Assembly (NCBI GenBank): GCA_963575745.1
Contig: CAUYUJ010018482.1
Span: 581,382 to 645,381, forward strand
Reading direction: 5' to 3'
Origin: Prorocentrum cordatum
Lineage: Eukaryota; Sar; Dinophyceae; Prorocentrales; Prorocentraceae
DNA length: 64,000 nucleotides
Shown piece after piece: positions 41,339-53,094 of this stretch. The position numbers and the translations under genes are program-made. Position 1 is the first letter of the stretch. The number at the start of each line of letters is the position of its first letter. Under the pieces are notes generated by a model, which was given only the letters and a program-made list of their open reading frames with translations, had not been told where the DNA came from and ran no database searches.

Positions 41339-42394
41339 CTTTGGGCATGGCATCTCTTCGTTGCCCAATCAATCACCCCAGCCAAGCACTGCGCCCCAAC
41401 AGCAGCAAAGATGAAGAGGCGGGCCGAGGACTTGTGAGGACGTCTCATGCGAAGCGGTTGCCGGACCGAGCGGTCCAGGGCTCCCCGTCGCCCCTGCACG
41501 ACTTTTCAGCGATCTTTTCTGTCGGTCTTGTAACCTTTCAAAACAGGCAGTTCGGGATAAATGGTAGCCAGGGTGGAACCCATTGCGTGATTGCACTGAG
41601 GAGGTGGAAGTTGTAGGTTATAGCATTAGCTATAGTCGGGGGAGCGTAAGACCCGGGTTTGCCGGGACTCGGGTTCGCCATCGTTTTTTGACGACCGCGA
41701 CTCGGATTTTGACGAGGAGGAGTTTCGTGGGATGTCTGCAGCGGGAGGCCTCGTCAAAATGCAGGCTCGGCCTCGTCATTTTTTTGACGACCTCGTCGGG
41801 GATTTCCGAGTCCCCCGTACCCGGGTATTACGTCTCCCCGATATAGGGCAGCGACAACAACGATGGCGACGATGATGACGACAGTAGTCGTGATAACGAT
41901 GACGAAGGTGACGGTGATGAAGATGATTTTGATGATGTTGGTTGTGACAATGGTGACGTTGGCGAAGATCATGGCGATAATGTTGATGAGGATGATGAGG
42001 AGCTTCGCGCGCGCTGGAAGCATGGTCACACATGATGATCACACATGTGTGATGATGGTTCTGTTTGTGAAGAGCTCCACATAGATATATTCAGGCCAGG
42101 CTCCTCTTGTGATTTCTGCATGCGCGCGCAGTTGGCCCGAATGGTGGTATTTGGTGGCGATTGCTTCAGAACGCGTTTGTTCATCAACGCGTGCGCACCC
42201 CAAAGGTACTATTTTACAGGGGTGGAGGAGGCTCGATACCAATCGTGTATGTACATATGTACAGATACAAACATACACAGAGATATGTAATATTATGATG
42301 CGCGGCGGGGAGTTGTTGAGCCTGTCGTCGGACCTTCTCCACGTGGCTGATTACCCCTCTGATGTGTGCTCCCTTCATGATGCGTCCCAGACCC
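41339..42394. other. No gene; GATGAC-rich stretch and AT-rich segment
   Basis: 41858-42010 is a degenerate ACGATGATGACG/GATGATGTT array. 42230-42300 is AT-rich with GTACATATGTAC, as at 34558-34570. Confidence 0.45.
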
Positions 42395-42580
42395 CAGACC
42401 TCGTGGTTCTTTCACGACTTGGGACCCCCAGAGGTCTCGAACCCTTCGCCTCGACCGGCTGTTCATCCTGAGCCCGTTTTTTCGGCTGCCTCCCGCGGCC
42501 CAGCGAGAGCCGGCAGAGTCGGGAAATGCAAGGAAATTTGCCCTCGTAGTTTCTGCGCGACGCGATGGGGTCTGTGCCCG
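42395..42580 (+). repeat. Dispersed repeat R5
   Basis: GGGACCCCCAGAGGTCTCGA, CTCGACCGGCTGTTCATCC, GAGCCCGTTTTTTC and GGCCCAGCGAGAGCC. Related stretches are at 6985-7025, 42710-42850 and 47015-47135, and inverted at 2215-2270 and 2885-2995. Confidence 0.6.
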
Positions 42581-42855
42581 TCTGATCTCAGATATATCCC
42601 ACCGTAGCCCCCGCTTCTAAGCCCCGTCTCCCGTTCGCAGCCCCAGCGGTGACCTTAGCGTGGCTCCTATCCTGGCTCCTCCCCTCGCGCGCGCCCTCCC
42701 CAGGCCGTCACCTTGAGCAGTGGCGTCCCGAGCCCGTTTTTGATTGCCCCAGGGCCCAGCGAGAGCTCCCGGAGCCAGGAAGTTTGGCCAAACCTGCCCT
42801 CTTGATTTGATTGTTTCGCGACGCGAGGGGGCTGCCCCTCTGATCCCGCCCTGAC

Positions 42856-43059
42856 CATTGGATGCGAGGAGTTTTCTGGCCGCGCCCGACGAGATGGGTT
42901 GCTACTTGCTCTGCGTCAAATGCCAGTACCGGTCGCGACCGATGAATTTCAAAGTCGGTTGCGACCGTTACGGAATCCGCCGCGATCGGTCGGGAAAGAT
43001 CTGGAGTGCCGATCGGTCGCTACCGATCGCGACCGAAAACATCCGGTGCGTATCCAATG
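42856..43059. mobile_element. TIR element T4, copy 2 (204 bp)
   Basis: CATTGGATGCGAGGAG at the left and GGTGCGTATCCAATG at the right are inverted. The interior carries GGTCGCGACCGATGAA, CGATCGGTCGGGAAAG and CGCGACCGAAAACATC. It is related to 41210-41338. Confidence 0.65.
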
Positions 43060-43384
43060 ATTTGGGTGTGGCTTTCTCCCTTCGGTAGCAAGTCATGGTA
43101 CCCTTCTGTGTCTTTGCAAGTCCACTTCTAGAATGCACTAGCATGCGCTAGCGTCTGGTTGTCGATGAGAAAGCGCCGACTTAGCGTCGATGAGCGTCGA
43201 TTTAGTGTCGATGAGCGTCGATTCGCGAAGGCCGCCAAGATTGTACAACCCCCTTTCTAACGTGGACTACCCGCCTAACGTAACCCCGACCTCGGTGACA
43301 CCGAGCCCGGCCCGCGCGGAATGGGCGTGGCACCTGCATTCTGGCGACGCGCTTGTCTCGGAATGATGCTCGGAATGATGCTCC

Positions 43385-43630
43385 GGCTTGAATGTGGACC
43401 ACATCTCTGATTGTAATTGTAGCTGCTGCCTAGGTGCCAGCGACATCTTTCACTGAGCGTGTTGTTTTCGCATGTGCGTGGGCTACATCTCTGATTGAAC
43501 ATGCTGCTGCCGCTTAGGCGCCAGCGACGTCCTTCATTGAGAATGCCGTTCTTTTCGTGGCGCTAGCCAAATGTATGCTTGAACATGTTGTTGTCGCCTA
43601 GGCGCCGGCGTCATCCTTCATTCAGCATGA
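43385..43630 (+). repeat. Minisatellite, about 58 bp unit, left part
   Basis: Repeats of GCCTAGGCGCCAGCGACATC, CTTCATTGAGCATG and TTGTTTTCG. It resumes at 45310-45650, so the inverted-arm element at 43660-45303 appears to have inserted into it. Confidence 0.65.
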
Positions 43631-43659
43631 TAGGAGACCGTTTTTTTCTTGCTTGGGGC

Positions 43660-45134
43660 ATGACGGGCGTCATGGCCCCCGCTCCCCCCCCCCGTATGAC
43701 GTAACGCTCCCCCCCAGTATGTTGTGGGCACTACCGCCGTGCGCATTGGGATCCGCGCAGGTGTCCGCGTAGAAATCCGCATAGGAGTCTGGTCCGCAGT
43801 TGTCGTCGTTGTCGTCGTCGTCGTCGTCGCCCATGGCTTGTCGCTCGTCGCTCATAGTCGTCGTCCGCGCGGACGCGGCTGAAGCCTGTTTTTATTCCGG
43901 GCCGACGACGGCAGTCATCGTTTGGGGGGGGGGAGGGGGTCGATGACGTCACGTTTCGCGCCGGCGGCATATGGGAACGCCTAGGAATGACGGAGGACGG
44001 GTAGCGCCAGCATACAGGTGGCGATTTGCACCACAACGCCTGTGTACACCACAACGCCTGCGTGCACCACAGCGCCTGAGTGTACCACACCGCCTATGTA
44101 CACCACAGCAGCCGCGTGCAACACAGCGTCAGTTTTGTGCCACCGTGCCTGCGGGCACAGCAGCTCTTGTGCACACCGCAGCGATTGCGTACACCGCATC
44201 AGCCGTGCGCAACACAGCACCAGTGTACACCACAATGCCTGCGTGCAATGCCGTGCCTGTGTGCACCAGGGCGCCTGTGTGCACCACAGCAACCGTGTGC
44301 AACACAGCACCACTGTTGTATATAGAATGTTCGAACAAATCCTTATGACAAAATGGAGCGCTTGTGGATTCCACAGAAAACAATAGAAAGTAATCCTCAT
44401 GGACAACGGAGCGCCGCTGGAATCTACGAGTCCTCCCGAGTCCGCCCGCATCACACTCCCATCTGCGTCCAGGAGGCTCCAGGTAAATTGGCCGTCCGAG
44501 AACTAAGTGGACCGATTCAATCGACCATTATGCGGTGCGCGCTGAGATGCGCACGTGCGCTGTAGCGCCAACCCGCACGACAGGGGGTAAGGAGGAGGAG
44601 GAGGAGGAGTAGGAGGAGAAGGACGAGGAGGAGGAGGAGGAGAAGGAGGAGGAGGAGTAGGAGGAGGAGGAGGAGAAGGAAGAGGTGGTGTAGTTGGAGG
44701 AGGAGGGAGGAGGGAAGAACGTCGCATTCGATTATCAGCATTTTCCTGGCGTGGCGTCTAGTTGTTCTTAGCAGATCCTCATGTTGATGCTCCTTCGAAC
44801 TGTCCTATGCACGCATGCATTGTGGCGTACACCAGCGCTGCGTTGCACGCGGATGTTGTGGTGTAGACACGCGCTGTGGCGTGCACAGGCGTTGCGGTGC
44901 ACGCAAGCACTGTGGTGTACACAGGCGCTGTGTTGCACATGGTAGCTGCGGTGTACACATGTACACCGGCGCTGTAGTGTACGCAAGCATTGTGGTGTGC
45001 GCAGGCGCTGCGTTGCACACGGCTGTTGCGGTGTACGCAGGCGCTGTGGTATGCACGCGCGCGCGCGCTGTAGTGCACGCGAGCGCTGTGGCGTACACAG
45101 GCGCAGTGGGGCATATCGCCACCTACATGCTGCT

Positions 45135-45176
<42 letters not shown>

Positions 45177-45303
45177 TCTCGTCGCGCGTCGCTCGTCGCG
45201 TCGCGCGGGCGCGGCTGCGGCGGCGGTGCCGGAGCCACACGGCGGGGGGGGCGTTACGTCATACCCCCCCCTCGCCCCCCCCCCCCCCCATGACGCCCGT
45301 CAT
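43660..45303. mobile_element. Inverted-arm element T5 (1.64 kb)
   Basis: The left end ATGACGGGCGTCATGG, C-run, GTATGACGTAACGC is answered at the right by GCGTTACGTCATAC, C-run, CATGACGCCCGTCAT. Further in, ACAGGTGGCGATTTGCACCA (left, about 44015) pairs with the complement of GGCATATCGCCACCTACATG (right, about 45110). The TGTGTACACCACAACGCC repeats of 44030-44310 are matched by GTGTACACAGGCGCTGTGG repeats at 44810-45100. A GGA tract (44589-44706) sits in the centre, and 45136-45175 is (GTC)n. No protein is encoded. Confidence 0.7.
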
Positions 45304-45309
45304 TGCCGA

Positions 45310-45660
45310 ACAGAAAGAATCGCTCTCTTGAAAATGTGGCTGTCGCCTAGGCACCGGCGACATCCTTGATTCAGCATGTCGTTCTCGCCTTGGCGCAGGC
45401 CACATGCATGATTGAACATGTTTTTTTTGTCTCGGCGTCAGCGACATCCTTCATTGAGCATGTCGTTCTTGCTGTGGCATCTGTCACAGGTCTGATGGAA
45501 AATGCTGCTGTCGCCTAGGCGCTAGCCACATCTGTCACTGAGCATGTCGTTGTCGCTGTGGCGCCATTCGCATGTCTGATGAGCAATGTCGCTGACGCTT
45601 AGGCTCCGGCCACATCTTTCATTGAGCTTGTCGTTTTCGCAGTGGTACTGGCCACATCTT
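45310..45660 (+). repeat. Minisatellite, about 58 bp unit, right part
   Basis: Continuation of 43385-43630: GTCGCCTAGGCACCGGCGAC, ATCCTTGATTCAGCATG and TCGTTCTCG. At least five units. Confidence 0.65.
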
Positions 45661-46250
45661 GGTGTTGCTTCTTTCTGTCGTTGTGCTCATACTGTTGCTG
45701 CTGGTGGCGCATGTGGTGTGTCGCGTGGTGCTGCTGCTCCACTCCCCGTCGTGGTCGTCATACTGGTTCTGCTAGTGTCGCTGGTGCTGTTACGCGTGGT
45801 GGTGGTGCTGCTAGCTGTCGTGCTGGTCAAAGAGGTACTGCTGGTGTCGCTTATGTGACTTGCACTACTATTGGTTTTGGTGTTGGTGCTGCTGCTGCTG
45901 CGCATGGTGCTGCTGTTTCTGGTCCTTGTCGTCTCAGTGGTGCTGCTGGTTGCGCTAGAGCCAGTGCGCGTGTGCAGTGGGACACCTCGCCCACGATTAC
46001 GACGGATGCTCTAGTCTCACCAGTGGTCACATCCATTATGACGTCTTTGTGTTGGCCTTAACCCAGGTCACATCCATGGTTGCGAATGTTTCGGAGGTTG
46101 ATAGACCTCCTACCCTGACACGTTGATTAGCGAATTGGCCGTCTTCGGTTCGCGAGAGGGCGTCGCGGCAGTCATTTTTGCGGGTCCAGGTCCATCGGTT
46201 TCGGCCCTAGGCCGTTTTTACTAAAGGGTGGTCTACTAAAGGGAGGTTTG
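45661..46250. other. No gene; degenerate GCTGCTG/GGTGCTG repeats
   Basis: 45690-45960 is rich in GTGCTGCTG, TGTCGCTG and CTGGTG words without a clear period. 46080-46250 appears unique. Confidence 0.4.
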
Positions 46251-46259
46251 TCCACCGCC

Positions 46260-46770
46260 GAATGTTGCTGTCGCCGCAGCGCAGGCCAGAATCATGATTG
46301 CGACTTTTGCTTTCGCATCTTCGCTGGCCACGTCAACGATTGCGAACGTTGCTCTCGCTTCAGTGCCCGCCACATCCGTTAGTTCAACGTCACTCTCGCC
46401 TCAGCGTCAGCCACATCCACGACTACGACGGCTGCTGTCGCCTCCGCGCCAGCCGCATCCATGATTGCGAACGTTGCTCTCGCCTCAACGCTGGCCCCAT
46501 CCATGTCTGCGAGTGTTGCTGTCGCCTCGGCGCAGGCAACATCCACGATTGCGAATGTTGCTCTCGCTTCAGCGCTGGCCACATCCACGATTGCGAAAGT
46601 TACTCTCGTCTTAGCGCCGGCCACATCCACGATTGCAAATGTTGCTCTCGCTTCAGCTCCTGCCACATCCACGATTACGAAAAATCCTCTCGCCCTAGCG
46701 CCGGCCATATCCACGATCGTTCGAGTTGCTCTCGCCTCAGCGCGGACCACATCCATGATTGAGATACAGT
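46260..46770 (+). repeat. 42-base minisatellite
   Basis: Unit GTTGCTCTCGCCTCAGCGCT, GGCCACATCCACGATTGCGA, AT; about 12 copies. 42 is a multiple of three, which keeps 14-residue repeat frames open; these are not taken as genes. It shares GCGC.GGCCACATCC with the 58-base minisatellite, so the two may be related. Confidence 0.8.
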
Positions 46771-47550
46771 TTGCACTTTTGCATTGCATGTTGCTGTGTC
46801 GCCCCATTATGGTGCATCATCTACAGCGCGCGCGTGACACACTGGTGTCGCCGAGCCGCTGTTCACGTTAGCTTTAATGGGTCAGGTTAGCTTTGGCGCA
46901 GTGCCGACAGGACCTGGGTCAGGTTCAGTTAGGGATTTGCCACGTTAGGAGGGGGGCTTGTATGGCAGGCTCCCATGACTTGCCGCATGCCCAGACCCCC
47001 GACGTCATCGTCGACCCCCAGAAGTCTCGACCCACTCCCCGGGACCAGCTCTTCATCCCGAATCGTTTTTGACGGTCCCGAGACCCGGCAAGGGCCCCCA
47101 AAAGCGGAAAAAATGGGAAACTCCCTCGCTGTGTTTTTTCCATGGCTCGAGCGGGTCTGGGACCCGCGCGCGCCCTTCCCAGGCCGTCGCCGTGGCAGTG
47201 GCGTCTGGCCCGTCCGGTGCGCCCGGCGCCCCTGCGGCGCTGCCTGCTGGGGCCGCCGTGCGGTGCCCAGGGCGGCGCTCGCAAGCGTTGTGGAGGACGA
47301 TCAATGAAGAGGAAGCATGTTGCCAAATAGTTTCTCAATGTTCCAAGCATGTTTCAATCAAGTAAAAGCATGGCTTATACATGCTTGGATGTTTTCTCAT
47401 ATCTTGAACACATCTTCAATTCAATGATCGGATTGTTAGGGTGTCCATTGTCATGGCATCCGCAACGCAAGCGCAGGGCTCCCCCTGGCGGAGCGCAGAC
47501 CCGTACCTCGTCACGTCGTGGACATTGGGCACATATCGGCGGCGAGCGAG
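46771..47550. other. No gene; R5 copy at 47015-47135
   Basis: CGACCCCCAGAAGTCTCGAC, CCGGGACCAGCTCTTCATCC and GTTTTTGACGGTCC match the R5 family. The rest is unassigned. Confidence 0.4.
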
Positions 47551-47732
47551 TAGACGGGGTCGGAGGATCGCGCCTCATCGCCGATGCATCGGCGATGCGG
47601 CTCGATGCGAAGCCCGATTTTCTCCACGCTGGCGTCGCCGATACACCGCCGACGTCGGCGATGCATCGCCGATACATCGCCGATGCATCGCCGATACATT
47701 GGCGATGCGGCGCGATCCTCCGACTCCATCTA
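47551..47732. mobile_element. TIR element T6 with GGCGATGCATCGCC palindromes (182 bp)
   Basis: The left arm TAGACGGGGTCGGAGGATCG then CGCCTCATCGCCGATGCATC is inverted at the right as GGCGATGCGGCGCGATCCTC then CGACTCCATCTA. The interior has GGCGATGCATCGCCGATACA repeated. The GATGCATC core also appears in R8 (61240-61260). Confidence 0.7.
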
Positions 47733-47764
47733 GTCGGACCCCATCTAGGAGGCCTCTAGCGAGG

Positions 47765-47955
47765 TGGGGGGAAGTGAGAAGAGGAAAGAAGGCCTTCTCA
47801 GAAGGTGGCGGGGCTTCTCAGAAGCCCTCGCGCCTTCTGAGAAGTCTTCTGTGCCTTCGGGGAAGACCAGGAGAACTTCTCAGAATGCCAGGGAACTTCT
47901 GAGCCTTCTGATAAGGCCCGCCCCTTCTCCCTTTCCCCCGGGGCGCGCCGCCTGA
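47765..47955 (+). repeat. Dispersed TTCTCAGAAG-rich repeat, copy 3
   Basis: AAGGCCTTCTCAGAAGGTGG, GGGGCTTCTCAGAAGCCC, GAGCCTTCTGATAAGGCCCG. Matches 29325-29510 and, inverted, 230-360. Confidence 0.7.
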
Positions 47956-48500
47956 CATGGGGCGACGAGATCGATACATATCCGTTGCCCTTGGCCTGGC
48001 CCATCCTGGGCTCAAGAGCGGTGTATACGCCATCCTGACTTGGCCAGGGAGGCATGTGTACTGCTCCTGGGCCCAGGGTGGGTCAGACCCACGGCGGTGG
48101 ATGTGCATAGATTTCGTTGCCCGAAAACCGAGATACTGCATACTGCATTCGATGTAATCGTAACGCGCGTTACGGGGGGACGCAGATCTCGTCGCATCGT
48201 GGACGCAAACATCAGATCATATTGCGAAGAGGTACCCATGCCGCTACCTTATCCCCACTTCCCACTTTTTTGGAATCTTGGGAGGCCTTCGTCACCACGG
48301 CTGGATTCGCTTCGAATTTCTGGTCAGAAGGCACCCTGGGAGGTGTCCGGAGAGTAGCGGCGGTATAGGTACCTTTTTTAACCCTCTTTACAAGATACTG
48401 TTTCCTTTTATTCGGTGACCCCGTAACGCCCGTTACGGAGGATCGCTCTCCCCCCTCGCCCCATCTTCTCCCGTCACGGCACGGTACCGAGCGTACGCGG
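47956..48500. other. No gene recognised
   Basis: GTAACGCGCGTTACGG (48160) and GTAACGCCCGTTACGG (48423) are two related palindromes 263 bases apart; they could mark the ends of a small element. Otherwise unassigned. Confidence 0.35.
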
Positions 48501-48549
48501 GAGGGGGTGGGGGGGGCGGTTCTCCCACAGGCACGGCGCGGTGTTCACA

Positions 48550-49340
48550 GGCATGCTGTGGTGCTGACAGGCATGCTGTGGTGCTTTCAAGCATGCCGGA
48601 GTGGGCTCGGCAGGCGATGCCAAACAGAGGAGGGCGTCTGTACCGCTGTATCCGCGCAGGCAGCGCCCTGTCTGCCGCCCTCGTGCCCGCCCCGCCGAGC
48701 GACGATGGACCCGCGGCTGGCGCGCAGCCTGGGGGCTGGAGGTGGTTCTCGCTCGCTGCGTGGCGGCGCGGCTGCCCAGCTCCTGCACTTCGAAGCAGAA
48801 GGCGCCTGGCCTCGAAGGCTGGACTGTGAGCTCCGCCGGCTCCCCTCCGAGGTTTGGAGTGGGTCGCGGAGCCCTTCGAGGCAGTGGAGCGCCTCGGGCG
48901 TTGGCCGGGCGAGCTCTGCCAGCGTGCAGGGCCCTGTTTGCTGCTTTTAAGTCCGGCGGCGGCGGGCCCCTGGACCGCCGGCCCATCTGGCTGCTTCCCG
49001 AGCTGTGCCGCGTCTGGGGCGCAGGCCGGGCGCAGTTGCTTGCGCGATGGCGCCTGGCACGATGGCGATGGCGGCTTCGGGCCCGAGGTCGTGGAAGCCG
49101 CGGGCGAGGCCACCTGCGAAGGGCGCGCGGCGCTCTGGACTGGAGGAGGGCTTTTGACCACGCCGGCCTCCAGCTTTGGAGCGGGTGCGGATTCGGGTTG
49201 CCACCTACACGCGGCGCTCGCTGGTGGTGCGTCGCCGGCGCCGTGGGCCTCCTTTTGGGCGCCGACTAGCGGGATTATCCTTGTGTGTCCGCTGGCGGTC
49301 TTCGTGTTGAGCATCTTGGTCTGGCCATGGTACGGACGCA
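48550..49340 (+). other. Weak coding-like stretch, frames unresolved
   Basis: The + strand lacks simple repeats here and has several overlapping open frames. Near 49230-49330 one frame reads GIILVCPLAVFVLSILVWPW, a plausible membrane segment. No splice or start can be fixed, and the composition (Ala, Arg, Gly, Pro) is what any GC-rich DNA would give. Confidence 0.2.
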
Positions 49341-49399
49341 CTGGGCGGGTGCACGATGGCTTGAGGCGCCACGCCTATGATGACGACCTGGCGGCACAT

Positions 49400-50985
49400 G
49401 TCAACCCGCCCGCGGGCGCAACCGCAAGCGCAAACAGGCGACGCATTTCAACCCGCCCACGGGCGCAGCCGCAACCGCCATCGCAACCGGGGTACGCATT
49501 TCAACCCGCCCGCGGGCCAACCGCAGCCGCAACCAGGCGACACATTTCCACCCGCCCACGGGCGCAACCGCAACCGCACCCCGCAACCAAGCGACGAATT
49601 TCAACCCGCCCGCAGGCGCAACCGCAACCGCAACCGCATTCAAGCGACGCATTTCAGTCCTCCCGCGGGCGCACCCGCAACCGCAACCAGGCGACACATT
49701 TCAACCTGCCCGCGGGCGCATCCGCAACCGGAGCCAAGCGACGCTATTCCTCCCGCCCGCGGGCGCAACCGCAACAGCCCCCAGGCGAGGCATTTCAATC
49801 CTCCCGCGGGCGCAACCGCAATCCAGGTGACACATTTCAGCCCGCCCGAGGGCGCAACCGCAACCGCAACCACCAGGCGTCGCATTCCAACCCGCCCGCG
49901 TGTGCAGCCGCAACCGCCACCGCAACAAGGCGACACAGTTCAACCCGCCCGCGGGCGCAACCGCAACCGCAACGGTAACCATGCGGCACATTTCAACCCA
50001 TCCGCGGGCGAAACCGCCACCGCAACCGCAATCGTAACCAGGCGACATGTTGCAACCCGCCCGCGGGCGCAACCGCAACCGCAACCGCAGCAAGGCGATT
50101 CCTTTCAACCTGCCCTCGGGTGCAACCGCAACCTCAACCAGGCGGCACATTTCAACCCGCCCGCGGGCGCAACCGCCACCGCAACCAAGGGACACATTTC
50201 GACCCGCCCGCTTGCAGCCGCAACCAGGCGACGCATTTCAACCCGCCCGCGGGCGCAACTGCAACCGTAACCAGGCGACGCAATGCAACCCGCCTGCGGG
50301 CGCAAGCGCAAGCGCAACCGCAACCAGGCGACGCATTTCAACCCGCCCGCGGGCGCAACCGCAACCGCAACCAGTCGATGCATTTCAACCTGGTCGCGTT
50401 TGCAACCGCAACCGCGACCAGGCGACACAATCCAACCCGCCTGCGGGCGCATTTGCAGCTGCAGCCAGGCGATACGTTCCACCCCGCCTGCGGGCGCAAA
50501 CGCAACTGCAACCGCAGGCAAGCGACACATTTCAACCTGCTCGCGTTTGCAACCGCAAACGCAACCGCAACCGCAATCGCACCCGCACCCAGGCGACACA
50601 TTTCAACCCGCCCGAGGGCGCAATCGCGACCGCTACCGCAATCGGGCGACACATTTCAACCTACCCTCGGGCGCAACCGCAACCTCAACCAGGCGACACA
50701 GTTCAACCCGCCTGCGGGCGCAAGCGCAACCGCCACCGCAACAAGGCGACACAATTCAACCCGCCCGCCGGCTCAGCCGCAACCGCAGCCAGGCGACACA
50801 CTTCAACCCGCCCGCGGGCGCAACCACAACCGCCACCGCAACCGCAACCGCAACCGCAACCAAGCGACAAAGTTCAACCCATCCGCGGGCGCATTTGTAA
50901 CCGCAATCAGGCGACACATGTCGCAACCGCAGCCTGGCGACACATTTCACTCCACCCGCGGGCGCAACCGCCCGATGAGCAGGTT
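49400..50985 (+). repeat. CGCAACC minisatellite, about 1.6 kb
   Basis: About 30 units of variable length (42-66 bases): CATTTCAACCCGCCCGCGGG, CGCAACCGCAACCGCAACC, AGGCGACA. The variable number of inner CGCAAC hexamers explains the length differences. Long Arg/Thr/Pro frames across it are artefacts. Confidence 0.9.
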
Positions 50986-51000
50986 GTGCAGGAGCACGAA

Positions 51001-51075
51001 GAGGAGGAGGAGGGGGAGGAGGAGGAGGAGGAGGAGGAGGTGGATGATGATGGGGGTGATGATGATGCTGATGCT

Positions 51076-51115
<40 letters not shown>

Positions 51116-51300
51116 ATGATAATAATATTAATAATGCTGATGGTGATGTTGATGATGCTGATGTTGCTGATGGCGATGCGATGACGATGATGATGCTGAT
51201 GACGATAATGATGCCGATGAAGATGATGCTGCTGACGATGATGCTGATGCTGATGATGATGATGATCATGATGATGAGGAGGACCAGGGAGGGCAAGAGG
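51001..51300 (+). repeat. (GGA)n then (GATGAT)n tract
   Basis: 51001-51045 is GGA-rich; 51046-51290 is GATGATGCTGAT-type repeats. Confidence 0.9.
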
Positions 51301-51474
51301 AGGAGTACATGGGAGCGGGAAGAGGAGTAAGGGCAGGACGGCCAGGAGGAGGAGGACGACGACGATTTTGGGGGATGCAGGGGTGGTCGTGTTTCAGGGG
51401 ATTGCAGGAGCAGGTGTTGATAGAAGAAGCAAGATGGGAGGATGGAGGGCCTGGCGGATGAGAAGGAGGAGGAA

Positions 51475-51495
51475 GCCTATGATGATGATGATGAA

Positions 51496-51579
<84 letters not shown>

Positions 51580-51596
51580 AGTGTTGATGATGACGT

Positions 51597-51628
<32 letters not shown>

Positions 51629-51915
51629 TTGGTGACGATGATGATGATGCTGATGATGCTTATGTCGTTGATGCTGCTGATGATGCTGATGATGCTGGCG
51701 CTGATGCTGACTTTGATGATGCTGGTGATGATGCTGCTGATGATGATGATTCTTCTGATGATGATGGTGATGCTGATTATCAACATTCTTATCCTCATTA
51801 TGATTCCGATGGAGGAGGAGGAGGAGGAGGAGGAGGAGGAGGAGGGGGGGGAGGAGGAGGAGGGGGAGGTGGAGGAGGAGGAGGAGGAGGAGGAGGAGGA
51901 GGAGGAGGAGGCGGA
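51475..51915 (+). repeat. (GAT)n then (GGA)n tract
   Basis: About 100 bases of pure GAT at 51486-51580, then GATGATGCT variants to 51800, then GGA to 51912. On each strand these give polyaspartate, polymethionine, polyhistidine or polyisoleucine frames that are not genes. Confidence 0.9.
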
Positions 51916-52019
51916 GGGACGCGTGGCCCGCGGTTCTCCGCCAGGACATTGCAGCGTGCGGTTCCCATTTTACCATCCCCTTGCTACCACGGAGGGGGCG
52001 AGGGGGGGGGGCCTGTCTA

Positions 52020-53094
52020 ATTTCCAGACGTCGTCTGCTCGAATCGTGACGTGACCACGGGGGCGGGGAGGGGGGGGGGATTTGGCGGGGCCAGTCACGG
52101 GCGTTATCGCGAATGCTGCACACCGGGGTTAAGCCAGAGCTCACCGGTCACGGGCGCTGCCAGGCCTAACCCCCGTGATGACGCCCGTACCGCAGCGATC
52201 CGATGTGGCCCGACGTTGTTGTGCATCTTGGTGCAGCGGATCCGGCTCGATTTCGACTTTGCCGATGCAGCTCGATGCATGTCTCGATTCGATACGATTT
52301 CCCGATCCGATGCTGTCTCGTGCTGCCAAGCTGCAGCCCTGCCTCGCCGCCCCCCCACCCGCCAGCCACGTTCCATTTCCACTAGCAGCCTGCACGGTCC
52401 TTCCAGATTCTGCCCCGAGCGCTCTCTTTTGTTCACGGCCACCGCTGCCAGCCCCACCCACGTGCACCCACCCTCCATCAGCAAGCCCGCCAACCCTTCC
52501 ACACCGGCACGATTGGTTTTTGTTCGCCCAGCACCGCGCTGCAGTCTCGCCCCACCGTTGCAAGCCCCGCCCCTTCACCGGCCAGGTGAGCCCCCCCCCG
52601 CCCCCCAGCAGCCCACGAATTCAACGCCGCTGCTTCGTCTTCGCGCGCAGCCGCGCCGGAGTCCCACCCCACGGCAGCCAACCTCACCCCCCTTCCGCAT
52701 GCCAGCCCGGCTCCTCCTCCCATGCCACCCTGTGGTACCCTTCGAGGAGATTCCCGATCCCAGGTGCGAAGGGCCCCCCGGTTTTCATCGCCGCCAGAAC
52801 CATCGCCGACCCTCCCTCCTATGGACAGGGAAGGCTGTCTTTCCCAGCGAGCCCCCGCAAGTCTGCATGGGGTGCTGCGAAACCCGACGGAGACGCGTCG
52901 CCCATCCCCGCCGAGGAGGCAAAGGGCGGCCGGCGGGGCCAGGGCGTCCCCGCCGGGGTCGGGGGCTGTATGACGTTCCCGGTGATTTGGCCCCAGGAGA
53001 GCGCGAGACGGCCCTGAGAAGCCCTGGGGATGGCCCTGAGAGGCTCCCTCTCCTCCGAGGGGAACAGACAATGACACGAACCATCTGGGGCCCT
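52020..53094. other. No supported gene
   Basis: 52085-52200 has CAGTCACGGGCGTTATCGC, CCGGTCACGGGCGCTGCC and CCGTGATGACGCCCGTACC, repeating a TCACGGGCG word. Open frames on both strands across 52100-53220 look like GC-rich noise (Pro/Arg/Ala) and have no domain I recognise. Confidence 0.35.

Noticed and set aside
43971-45369. Cysteine/threonine-rich frames (TTPVYTTTPACTTA type)
   Set aside because: They come from CACAACGCC/GTGTACACC tandem repeats in the inverted arms and occur on both strands.
48433-49341. A 300-residue minus-strand protein
   Set aside because: Ala/Pro/Arg/Ser-rich without domains, opposite to another equally open frame, in GC-rich DNA. There is not enough to call it.
49377-51330. 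Arg/Thr/Pro-rich open frames
   Set aside because: They are translations of the CGCAACC minisatellite and the GAT tract, open in several frames.
51394-52144. Polyaspartate, polyhistidine, polymethionine and polyisoleucine frames
   Set aside because: They arise only from (GAT)n and (GGA)n repeats.
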